DNA from: Bacteroidia bacterium
Lineage (GTDB): Bacteria > Bacteroidota > Bacteroidia > Cytophagales > Cyclobacteriaceae
Direction: 5' to 3'
Assembly: GCA_030426345.1 (NCBI GenBank)
Contig: JAUHYU010000002.1
Coordinates: forward strand, 1 to 64,000
Length of the DNA stretch: 64,000 bases
In this document: piece after piece, positions 41,918-49,695 of the stretch
Position numbering within the stretch: position 1 is the stretch's first letter
Layout of the letters: each line of letters begins with the position of its first letter
The notes under the pieces: model-generated
The model's input: only the letters and a program-made list of their open reading frames with translations
Database searches by the model: none
Told to the model about the DNA's origin: nothing
Translations under genes and position numbers: made by a program

Positions 41918-43438
41918 TTACCCCATTTTGAAGGTAATCGGCAAGATCATCCTGACAGGAACTTTCTCTCCTCTTTGCAAGCCTGCTTTCCAGACAGCAC
42001 TTTCCTTCACCACACGCACAGCTTCCTGATCGCAGCCGCCACCGATTCCTTTCACAGCCTGTACATCAGTCAATTTTCCATTTTCATCTACCACAAACTG
42101 TACAAAGACTTTACCTTCTATTCCAAGACTTTTGGCCTTGGTGGGGTATGTCAGGTTGTCTCCAATGTATTTATAAAATTCTGCCATGCCACCAATCGGC
42201 TCTGGCTGTTCTTCTACTATGGTGAAAACTTCTTTATTTGATGTATTTTCTTCAGGGAATGTAATTTCTTCAATTACTTGCTTTTCATCTCTTTTAGAAA
42301 TTAAGAAATGAAGGTCTGTACCGGAGCGAAAGTACTTAACTGTATTCCAGTCTGATTCGCTGAATACCAATGTCAAGACCGAGGGTATGGCTGATTCTGG
42401 TTTATCACACCTTACTATTAAAATTTCATCATTGGGCTTGTCAGCTATGTAACTTCTATATCCGTTGATAATATTTGTAGGTATTTCACTTTTATCCACA
42501 TAACTCAAACCATCAGGTAACACTGGCAATTTGCTGTTCATGGATTTTTGAGGCATTATATCGTCTGTCACATCGCAAGATAGTACGGTGATCAGCAAAG
42601 CCAAGGTCGGCAGGAGTAAACCAACATTGACCCACAACGACTTGGTGTTGCTTGCTTTGAGCATCCTGATGCGTTTCAATACCTGTGACTTATGAAAGTT
42701 ATTGCTCAGTGCAAAATCAAAGCTTTTGAAAATTTGCAGTGTCAGCAACTTGCTGTATTGCTCCACGCCAATTTGTTTTGTGGCATGGAAATCTGCCAGA
42801 TATTCATGGACTTCCGTGATTCTGGATTTAATCAAATGTACTACAGGATTGAACCAAAATACTGTGCGCAATAATTCCACCAACAGCACATCGAGGCTGT
42901 GCCACTGACGAATATGTGCCAGTTCGTGCGTGAGGATTTGCTGCTTCTCTTCGTCGTTTAAATCAATGCTTTTATCCCAAAATAAATACTTAAAGAAAGA
43001 ACAAGTCGGGATTTCTCCATTGGTAGTCACGAGCGTGTAGCCGTCTTTCCTTTCTCGTGACGAATTGAGCAATGGAAGGTTTTTCATGATGTGAAACATT
43101 TGCCAGATCAGCCGGGTGAAAAAGAATAGCACCCCGATGGAGTAGATGATGCCGATGATATGCCACCATTCGATGATGAAATTGACACTTTCCGTTTGGG
43201 CGCTGGTCACTGTGACGGCAGGCAAGAGGATATAGCCTTCGATGGTTCCGGCGGTAGGAGTGGAGCCGTTTAGTGAGAACGACATCATGGGCAAAAGTAT
43301 CGACAATAAAATACCACCGATCAGGAATATCCTGTTAAATCGGAAATGCTTGTCGCGCGCCAACAGGATCTGGTACAGCAAGTAGAAGCAGACGAGATAC
43401 AGATTGGCTTCAATGAAATAATTCAGGAGGCTATTCAT
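41918..43438 (-). CDS. M56 family (BlaR1-like) metallopeptidase with TonB C-terminal domain
   Basis: A 506-residue protein with helices near residues 5-22, 37-54 and 92-113 and the zinc motif LTHELAHIRQWHSLDVLLVEL (HExxH, about residue 190); HEYLADFHA gives the third-ligand region. A helix near 275-290 is followed by a linker and a TonB_C domain (about 400-506: YKYIGDNLTYPTKAKSLGIEGKVFVQFVVDENGKLTDVQAVKG). Its start overlaps the BlaI-3 stop by 8 bases. No penicillin-binding domain. I infer a sensor protease for BlaI-3. Confidence 0.9.
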   Translation of the reverse strand: MNSLLNYFIEANLYLVCFYLLYQILLARDKHFRFNRIFLIGGILLSILLPMMSFSLNGSTPTAGTIEGYILLPAVTVTSAQTESVNFIIEWWHIIGIIYSIGVLFFFTRLIWQMFHIMKNLPLLNSSRERKDGYTLVTTNGEIPTCSFFKYLFWDKSIDLNDEEKQQILTHELAHIRQWHSLDVLLVELLRTVFWFNPVVHLIKSRITEVHEYLADFHATKQIGVEQYSKLLTLQIFKSFDFALSNNFHKSQVLKRIRMLKASNTKSLWVNVGLLLPTLALLITVLSCDVTDDIMPQKSMNSKLPVLPDGLSYVDKSEIPTNIINGYRSYIADKPNDEILIVRCDKPESAIPSVLTLVFSESDWNTVKYFRSGTDLHFLISKRDEKQVIEEITFPEENTSNKEVFTIVEEQPEPIGGMAEFYKYIGDNLTYPTKAKSLGIEGKVFVQFVVDENGKLTDVQAVKGIGGGCDQEAVRVVKESAVWKAGLQRGEKVPVRMILPITFKMG

Positions 43439-43823
43439 TTGTTTTGTTTTTTGTGTCTAGCTCTTTAATATCATTCTGCACGTTCTTCAGCAACTCTTCC
43501 ATTTCATGGATATCCATATCATTATCCTTGGCAAAAAAGGAGACGAGCCGCTCAAAGGAGCCGCCAAAGTAGCTGCTCATCATGGACTTAAGATAGAAAC
43601 TACGATAGTGGTTTTTTTCTATCAGGGGATAATATTCATGGGTTTTTCCATAAGCTGTGTAGCTGACAAAGCCTTTTTTCTCTAGAATCCTAATGATCGT
43701 GGAGACAGTATTGTAAGCAGGTTTGGGCATGTCCATTTTATCCAATATATCCTTCACAAATCCCTTCTTGATGTCCCACAGGATTTGCATTACCTGTTCT
43801 TCTGCTTTCGTAAGTTGTTTCAT
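43431..43823 (-). CDS. BlaI/MecI family transcriptional repressor (BlaI-3)
   Basis: A 130-residue repressor: LTKAEEQVMQILWDIKKGFVKDILDKM, then PAYNTVSTIIRILEKKGFVSYTAYGKTHEYYPLI and an acidic tail. It overlaps M56-3 by 8 bases, implying coupled translation. Its own upstream region has isolated TAGTT half-sites but no clean palindrome; the clean AACTAAA palindromes are instead upstream of the TonB lipoprotein and M56-4, which I infer to be its regulon. Confidence 0.92.
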   Translation of the reverse strand: MKQLTKAEEQVMQILWDIKKGFVKDILDKMDMPKPAYNTVSTIIRILEKKGFVSYTAYGKTHEYYPLIEKNHYRSFYLKSMMSSYFGGSFERLVSFFAKDNDMDIHEMEELLKNVQNDIKELDTKNKTNE

Positions 43824-43936
43824 TATATAGTTTATTTTTTTAGTTCAAATTTTAGGGGCAATAATATTTAGTACAAAAATATATTTGCCGTATTTAACTA
43901 TTGGGTTAACCATCAATTTTCCTTTAGATACAATCA

Positions 43937-45232
43937 TCATTTTTGTTTTTTTTCCCTATATCTAAAATATGCAGCTCGGTTGGTACTCATTATCATAGCT
44001 GCCACTTCCAGATTTTCTGGGTTTGTGACTTGTATTCCTTCGAAATACTTTGCTGACTCTTCTTTGGTAAGTATTCTGAATTGTGCAAAAATCCCTTCAA
44101 TTTCTGGAGCATTTTTAAGTGTTCGAACGATTTTAAAATCTGGTGGAGATTTTGCTGGTTGAATGGTAGGTTTGTAATATATATCTGGATTTTCCAACTG
44201 CATTTTTTTATAATATGCTTTGAAATCTTCCGGGGCATCTTTGATCCTTTCTAGTGTTTGATTTATTTCCAACTGCATTTTTTCATCACTTATTTTCTCA
44301 GAGGCAATTTGTTGCTTATTATCCTCGGTATTCAGGGATGTTTCACAGGCAAATAGGAATGAAGTGAGGATCGTGACAGCGCAAAGCAGCACAATTTTGT
44401 AAGCGGGGGATTTTTTGGTTTCCATCATTTTGATACGGTTTTGAATACTGGAACTGGAATAAGCATGGCCCAACATCATATTTATTTCTTGGTATTGGTA
44501 GGATCTCAGCAGGTTGCCATATTCATTTTTGCCAAATTGATTTACAGTATAGCGATCTGTTAGAAATTCGTGTGTGTCTTTGAGGTTTTTTTGGATGAGC
44601 AAAATGATTGGATTGAACCAGCACAATATCCTGATGCACTCTGCCAAGATAATATCCAGGCTGTGTCTTTGTTTGAGGTGGTATTCCTCATGGGCCACGA
44701 TGATATTTTTTTCTTCAGTTTTGAGCGTAAAAAGATCGGAAAGGAAAATCCAATTGAGAAAAGAGAAAGACACGATTTTGGATGGAATGTAGAACAATTT
44801 AAAGCCTCCTGGGGTAATTTCATTTCTGGTACTTTGCCGAATGGTTCCATGGATTTTTATATAGTTTTTAATGAGCCGAAATGCAAAAGGGACCGCCACG
44901 ATCAAATAAATTCCTACTAAACAATAAATCCACCATGCAATTCCCGAAGCTGCCACCTGACCTTGTTCAATAACTATATTGGACAATGCGCTATTGCCCG
45001 CTTTACTCCATGCGTCAAAAGCTGGCAATGCCGGCAGGGTAGATATTTGTTCGGGAAATATTGGGACGCGGATTTTGAAAAGAGGAATGATGAATGGGAG
45101 CAATAGGGTAGAGAGTAGGAAGTAGCGGTTAAAATGGAACCTATTGCAATTGCGGCAGATCAACCAATACAATCCAAAAAGTAGCGCCTGCAACCCGATA
45201 ATTTTCAATAAATAAAAGGCTAATATTTCCAT
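43937..45232 (-). CDS. Orphan M56 family membrane metallopeptidase (M56-4)
   Basis: About 431 residues from ATG 45232; a TTG at 45253 is less likely. Helices lie near 5-22, 33-48 and 92-115; the zinc motif HEEYHLKQRHSLDIILAE (HExxH) is near residue 188 and THEFLTDRYTVNQF is the third-ligand region. A last helix (about 272-292) ends in FACE, followed by a polar, helical tail of about 135 residues with no TonB or plug domain recognised. There is no adjacent BlaI gene in the same transcript. Two AACTAA-type palindromes upstream suggest it is controlled by BlaI-3 from the neighbouring operon. Confidence 0.87.
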   Translation of the reverse strand: MEILAFYLLKIIGLQALLFGLYWLICRNCNRFHFNRYFLLSTLLLPFIIPLFKIRVPIFPEQISTLPALPAFDAWSKAGNSALSNIVIEQGQVAASGIAWWIYCLVGIYLIVAVPFAFRLIKNYIKIHGTIRQSTRNEITPGGFKLFYIPSKIVSFSFLNWIFLSDLFTLKTEEKNIIVAHEEYHLKQRHSLDIILAECIRILCWFNPIILLIQKNLKDTHEFLTDRYTVNQFGKNEYGNLLRSYQYQEINMMLGHAYSSSSIQNRIKMMETKKSPAYKIVLLCAVTILTSFLFACETSLNTEDNKQQIASEKISDEKMQLEINQTLERIKDAPEDFKAYYKKMQLENPDIYYKPTIQPAKSPPDFKIVRTLKNAPEIEGIFAQFRILTKEESAKYFEGIQVTNPENLEVAAMIMSTNRAAYFRYREKKQK

Positions 45233-45259
45233 GGCTTTGAATTTACATACCAAATATAT

Positions 45260-45296
45260 AACTAATCATTTAGTTTACAAACTAAGTTGTTAGTTT
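45260..45296 (-). promoter_or_regulatory. Two palindromic operators upstream of M56-4
   Basis: 45260-45275 has arms AACTAA / TTAGTT around TCAT; 45279-45296 has AAACTAA / TTAGTTT around GTTG. The half-site equals that in the 41859 palindrome. Two operators in tandem match the arrangement before BlaI-1. Confidence 0.7.
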
Positions 45297-45316
45297 TTTG
45301 AATAATAGCTATTAAA

Positions 45317-45427
45317 CCGTCATTCCTGAATCCCGCTTTTCGGGATATCAGGAATCTCCTACTATTAGGGATGGAATTTTAGTTTCTTTGCATATGAAGG
45401 AAATTCCCACTTTCGTGGGAATGACGG
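45317..45427. repeat. REP-like element with 10-base terminal inverted repeats
   Basis: It begins CCGTCATTCC and ends GGAATGACGG, exact complements. Inside are two hairpins: TTCCTGA..TCCCG / CGGGA..TCAGGAA and ATTCCCAC TTTC GTGGGAAT. This GTCATTCC/GGAATGAC palindrome is a common dispersed element in many bacteria. It separates M56-4 from the DUF4159 gene. Confidence 0.72.
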
Positions 45428-45436
45428 AGTGGAGAG

Positions 45437-46096
45437 TTAATCCTGTGTAAAGGCAAACGAAATGATATTAGCTCCGGCTTTGAGGGCTTCTTGCCGGATG
45501 GCTTCCGGATCGTTGTAAGTGCTTTGATCTTCCCATCCATTGCCAAGGTCGCACTCGTAGGAGTAGAAGCATACCAACCGTCCTTGATAGATCAAACCAA
45601 ATCCCTGAGAAGGCTTGCCGTCATGTTCATGTACTTTTGGCAAGCCGTGGTCAAACTGAAACTTCTGATGATAGATAGGATGATCAAAGGGGAGTTCCAC
45701 AAAATCCAGATTAGGAAATACTTTTTTCATTTCTAATCGTACGAACTGATCTAGGCCATAGTTGTCGTCGATGTGCAAAAAACCACCACCCATCAGATAG
45801 TTTCTAAGATTTTCAGCCTCCTGATTGGAAAAGACCACATTGCCATGGCCGGTCATGTAGATATATGGATACAGATAAATTTCCGGACTGCCAACTTCCA
45901 CAACATCTTCATTTTCCACCAAGTCGGTTTGCATGTTTTGATTACAAAATTGGATCAAGTTGGGTAATGCAGTTTTATTTGCATACCAATCGCCACCGCC
46001 ACTGTATTTGAGCTTAGCTATTTTAATGCTTGATTGAGCCCAAGCCTGGCCAAGGTTAAAAATAGATATTATCAATATGATGGTCAGATGTCTCAT
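45437..46096 (-). CDS. DUF4159 domain secreted protein
   Basis: About 219 residues from ATG 46096, two bases after the stop of the upstream carboxypeptidase gene (a TTG at 46102 would overlap that stop). A signal peptide (LTIILIISIFNLGQAWAQ) precedes the DUF4159 domain: IAKLKYSGGGDWYANKTALPNLIQF, VFSNQEAENLRNYLMGGGFLHIDDNYGLD, and FDHPIYHQKFQF. The domain is related to class I glutamine amidotransferase-like folds; its role is unknown, although in some species it sits with MoxR/gliding-type genes. The tight coupling to a PBP4-type enzyme suggests cell-wall related work. Confidence 0.88.
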   Translation of the reverse strand: MRHLTIILIISIFNLGQAWAQSSIKIAKLKYSGGGDWYANKTALPNLIQFCNQNMQTDLVENEDVVEVGSPEIYLYPYIYMTGHGNVVFSNQEAENLRNYLMGGGFLHIDDNYGLDQFVRLEMKKVFPNLDFVELPFDHPIYHQKFQFDHGLPKVHEHDGKPSQGFGLIYQGRLVCFYSYECDLGNGWEDQSTYNDPEAIRQEALKAGANIISFAFTQD

Positions 46097-46098
46097 TT

Positions 46099-47433
46099 TC
46101 AATTATCATTCACAAATACAGCAAGCACTTTTTCCATCTCAAATCTCAGTTCACTAAACGAAACATTAAAATTATTATTCATAAAACTAAAAATCAGTGT
46201 TTTGCCCGATTTTGTTTCGAGATAGCCCGACAAGTTGTACACATACCGCATCGAGCCGGTTTTGGCATGGATGCTTCCTTCTAAGTTTTGGAATGAGCTT
46301 TTAAGCGAACCGCTCGTTCCCGATTCAGGGAGCAACTGATACAGTTTTTCTTTTGGGACTTGCGCATATAATTTTTCCAAAACAGCAGCTAGAGCCGTTG
46401 GCGTGATCTGATTGTATCTCGACAATCCTGATCCATCCACCCACTTGATCTGATCTTTGAATTCTTGAAGATGGTTTTCCAATATAAACTCCATGGTTTT
46501 TTGACCACTTAGCGTATCTCCTAATTGATTGCTAAGCAAAAGGAGCATTTGCTCAGCCAAAAAGTTATCAGAATCCATCAAAATATATTTCGACACAGAA
46601 TCAGTCGGTACGGAATAGAGGATTTTTTTGTTGCAATCCGGAAAGGAATCTTCATGGAAAATTGATGCTTTTAGCGTGTCTGAAAGTAGATCCTCAAACA
46701 AGCCTTCGGAATATACAAACGGAACCTGGCTATCTATTTCCAGCGGTGTTTCATGGAATCTAAGATTAAACTCATTGGAGATTTCTGATCTTTCGAGGCG
46801 ATATTTTTCTATGGCGCTATCCTGTTGAACAATCAGGTTATTTTCAAAATAATCTGGTGCGACCTCAACACGATCTTCGTCGATTTCTTTTTGGAAATCC
46901 ACCATATTTCCATAGATGGGAAAGGAGGATTTTTCAGGGGAAAAGTAATATGGATAATCATCCCAGGCCCAACCCGAACCAAACCGTGACCCGTCCATCA
47001 CCTTGGGTATATGTACCATGGGGAGCTCATTTTCGGATAGAAAATACATTGTTTTTCCATGACCAAACTCAGAACATAGCAATGTCGGATCACCCGTCCC
47101 GGTAAAGTACAGCGTATCATTGGCGATGCAATATTCTATGGCAGGAATACTGTCCTCGGCCATTTGTACCGTTGCAAAGTAAGTGAGCAGTTTCGTGTTG
47201 GAAGCAGGAATAAAGTGCTTGTATGCATTATAATCAAACAAAATGGTTTTTTCTTTCACATCATAAACCATCAAACCTGAGTGACTTTCACGAAAAACCG
47301 TATTGGTTTCAAAATACTTATCCAGCGGGGTTTTTTCTACACGAAATTTTGTTGAAACGCAGGAAGTGAACAGCACCATCAAGGCTAAAATGGATATTCT
47401 AAATATAGAATGAAAAGGTGATCGATACCGCAT
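46099..47433 (-). CDS. dacB: D-alanyl-D-alanine carboxypeptidase, S13/PBP4 family, lipoprotein
   Basis: About 444 residues from ATG 47433, which gives a lipoprotein signal (ILALMVLFTSC); the frame is open to 47463. The three penicillin-binding motifs are visible: SNTK (SxxK, in FIPASNTKLLTYF), SRYN (SxN, in VDGSGLSRYNQITP) and KTGS (in HAKTGSMRYVYNLSGYL). The family trims or cuts cross-links in peptidoglycan. The usual large insertion between the first and second motif is present. It ends within 2 bases of the DUF4159 gene, so the two are coupled. Confidence 0.92.
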   Translation of the reverse strand: MRYRSPFHSIFRISILALMVLFTSCVSTKFRVEKTPLDKYFETNTVFRESHSGLMVYDVKEKTILFDYNAYKHFIPASNTKLLTYFATVQMAEDSIPAIEYCIANDTLYFTGTGDPTLLCSEFGHGKTMYFLSENELPMVHIPKVMDGSRFGSGWAWDDYPYYFSPEKSSFPIYGNMVDFQKEIDEDRVEVAPDYFENNLIVQQDSAIEKYRLERSEISNEFNLRFHETPLEIDSQVPFVYSEGLFEDLLSDTLKASIFHEDSFPDCNKKILYSVPTDSVSKYILMDSDNFLAEQMLLLLSNQLGDTLSGQKTMEFILENHLQEFKDQIKWVDGSGLSRYNQITPTALAAVLEKLYAQVPKEKLYQLLPESGTSGSLKSSFQNLEGSIHAKTGSMRYVYNLSGYLETKSGKTLIFSFMNNNFNVSFSELRFEMEKVLAVFVNDN

Positions 47434-47570
47434 GAATCCAAATATCAGAAATGATGAATGCAAAAAATAGCTCAGGCAGATTTTATTTGTTAACTGATTT
47501 TAAATTCATGGAGTTTAGAGGCTTTTATTTCCTTGTAGCATGTGCAGTACTACCAATACGGCATTGCTGT

Positions 47571-49523
47571 TCAATTCGTCTTTTCCAATACGATTGGTTC
47601 ATTGAATCTTTTGACAATCTGATCAAGATAGTACTTAATTCTAGCATATTCATTGGCCACATACACGGCTTTCTTGAATTTGTACAACCCATTGATTTTT
47701 AATATGTTTTCTATGCGCAAATATTCAATGTGAATCTCCGCCAGTTCATTGTCCATATTAAAAGGATCGGGTAAATCTGCTATGGAAAACCCATTAGAGA
47801 TGTCCAGAATACATTCAAACATATAGCTCTTGGGATTTACAAAATCTACCGGGTAGGATCGGGACTTTTGAGTAAGATGGTTTTTGGAGTAGGGCAAGTT
47901 CAACAGTGGCTTCAATATAATGTTGTTTTCCAGTTTTTCCGTTTCATATTTTCCGGCTACACTGATGGCGTATGGACGGGAGATTTGCTCATATCCTATT
48001 GTTTTTACTTTCTCGATATTGCCAATTTTGTCTTTATAAAAATCTTTAATCTTTAGTGTGTCGTCATTGAACTTCTTCCGTTGCTGATAAGACTCATACC
48101 CCGTGCTTTGGATTGAGACATTTACATTGGCATCAAATGTCAAACTATCTATGCGCATGGTGATAAGGCTTTTTTCAAATGAAGGGGTGTTATTGTTCAA
48201 TTGAACCCATCTAGATTGATCCTCCTTATCAACTATCAGCCCCTGATCGTTGAAGCATCTAACCGGAAGCCGATTGTATGACAATTGGTTTTCTGTTGCA
48301 TCGGCTAAATAGGGAGTACCCGTCTCCACCAAAACCACAACATAATTTGTAAACTTATCAAATGGATATTTGACATGAATTTTGCCATGGTCTCGTGTGC
48401 TTAGAATAAGCGGTGTAGCTTCAATTCCTGCAGCATTGAGCATGGAAATTAAAAATAAGTTGATATCGGCAACATTGCCTTTTTTATTGGTAATAAAGTC
48501 TTTAGCTGATTGCGAGGTATACTTTCCATAATATCCATTCCACTCAAAGTGGTTTTTGATATACTCGATAATTTTTTTACCCTGCTCTTCTTTAGAGAGG
48601 TTGGTTAAGTCCAATTCTTCCAATATTTTCTTGGCCCGACCGGTGCAATTTTTTAAGTATTTTCCAAATTTTTCATGTTTGAGCAATGCCTTGTTCAATT
48701 CAGGCCATGAGGAAATTATGTCCGAGGATCCTCCAGAGGGATAATTAATTTTGGACAATTGAAAGTCGATTTTGGTTATATAGTCATTGATGGATGTTAT
48801 ATATGACTCATCCTTAAAGCTGGGAATGTTCTTCAGTGCGTATCTATGGATATAGTCTTGGTATTCAATTCTACTAAAGATTTTTTTATTGTTATCGGCA
48901 ACAGATTCTTGAAGGTCAAATTTGGATATCCCTTGAACTAGGTATACATATTCATAGAATGGGATCATCCTCACTTCGTATTCGCTGTATATGGTTGGTA
49001 TCTTACTCTGAAATGTCCAATCAGGCAAGTTGAAGTGAAATGGGCTTTCCAATACATAACGATATTCGAGGATTGAACCATCCTGGACATCAGGGAATAT
49101 AAACTTTTTATTGAACCACCGTTCAGATACCTGCTCTTCATAAATGGAGGAAGGCTCTAATTTTTTTCTAATCAATTTTCCATTTAAAAAATTGTAGGTA
49201 GTGGCTTCAATGGATTCAACAACTTCTGTTTTATTATATCCATCTTTATAATATGGTATAGATATTTCAGCATATTCTGTTGCTGACTTGTCAAAAATCT
49301 TGATCCTTTTGTGTTTGGTAAATTGTATGTTAAATCCATTGTCTGTTTCAAAGAACAAGGATTTACCTTTGTCGAACAATACCACGGCCTTTGCCTCAGG
49401 GTCAATGACAGAACTACTCATTTTGATTTCATCATGGGAAAGCTGACCAAATGTTTTCTCAACTTTTTGGGATTGGGCAGCTAAAAAGACTAGAAGTCCC
49501 AACATGGTAAAAATTAATTTCAT
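47571..49523 (-). CDS. DUF3857/transglutaminase-like protein, catalytic residues apparently lost
   Basis: A 650-residue secreted protein (signal peptide IFTMLGLLVFLAAQSQ). Domains in order: DUF3857 (about 40-220, including DGSILEYRYVLESPF), a transglutaminase-core-like region (about 290-410) and a DUF3858-type C-terminal part. In the core the usual GNCxD reads GNVADINLFLISMLNAAGIEA, so the catalytic Cys is Val; the FNH His position reads TNY; the Asp in YLADATE is kept. I infer a non-enzymatic role. It is next to a paralogue on the same strand. Function in Bacteroidota is not established. Confidence 0.85.
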   Translation of the reverse strand: MKLIFTMLGLLVFLAAQSQKVEKTFGQLSHDEIKMSSSVIDPEAKAVVLFDKGKSLFFETDNGFNIQFTKHKRIKIFDKSATEYAEISIPYYKDGYNKTEVVESIEATTYNFLNGKLIRKKLEPSSIYEEQVSERWFNKKFIFPDVQDGSILEYRYVLESPFHFNLPDWTFQSKIPTIYSEYEVRMIPFYEYVYLVQGISKFDLQESVADNNKKIFSRIEYQDYIHRYALKNIPSFKDESYITSINDYITKIDFQLSKINYPSGGSSDIISSWPELNKALLKHEKFGKYLKNCTGRAKKILEELDLTNLSKEEQGKKIIEYIKNHFEWNGYYGKYTSQSAKDFITNKKGNVADINLFLISMLNAAGIEATPLILSTRDHGKIHVKYPFDKFTNYVVVLVETGTPYLADATENQLSYNRLPVRCFNDQGLIVDKEDQSRWVQLNNNTPSFEKSLITMRIDSLTFDANVNVSIQSTGYESYQQRKKFNDDTLKIKDFYKDKIGNIEKVKTIGYEQISRPYAISVAGKYETEKLENNIILKPLLNLPYSKNHLTQKSRSYPVDFVNPKSYMFECILDISNGFSIADLPDPFNMDNELAEIHIEYLRIENILKINGLYKFKKAVYVANEYARIKYYLDQIVKRFNEPIVLEKTN

Positions 49524-49695
49524 GAGTATTTATTTTAATAATTGTTAGATAGAACCCTCAGTTAAAAGGACATTCTCGCTTGGTGATTAACCGATATGTA
49601 CTTTTGATATAGAACAAAATATAGCCTACTTATTGGTAGCTATTTTTAATCATTTTCCAACATGACAAACATACAGATGAGCTTATTTTAATTTT

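Noticed and set aside
36380..45232. Reading the M56/BlaI genes as a beta-lactam resistance locus
   Set aside because: No penicillin-binding sensor domain is visible in any of the four M56 proteins and no beta-lactamase gene is adjacent; the PBP4-type gene at 46099 is a separate transcript.
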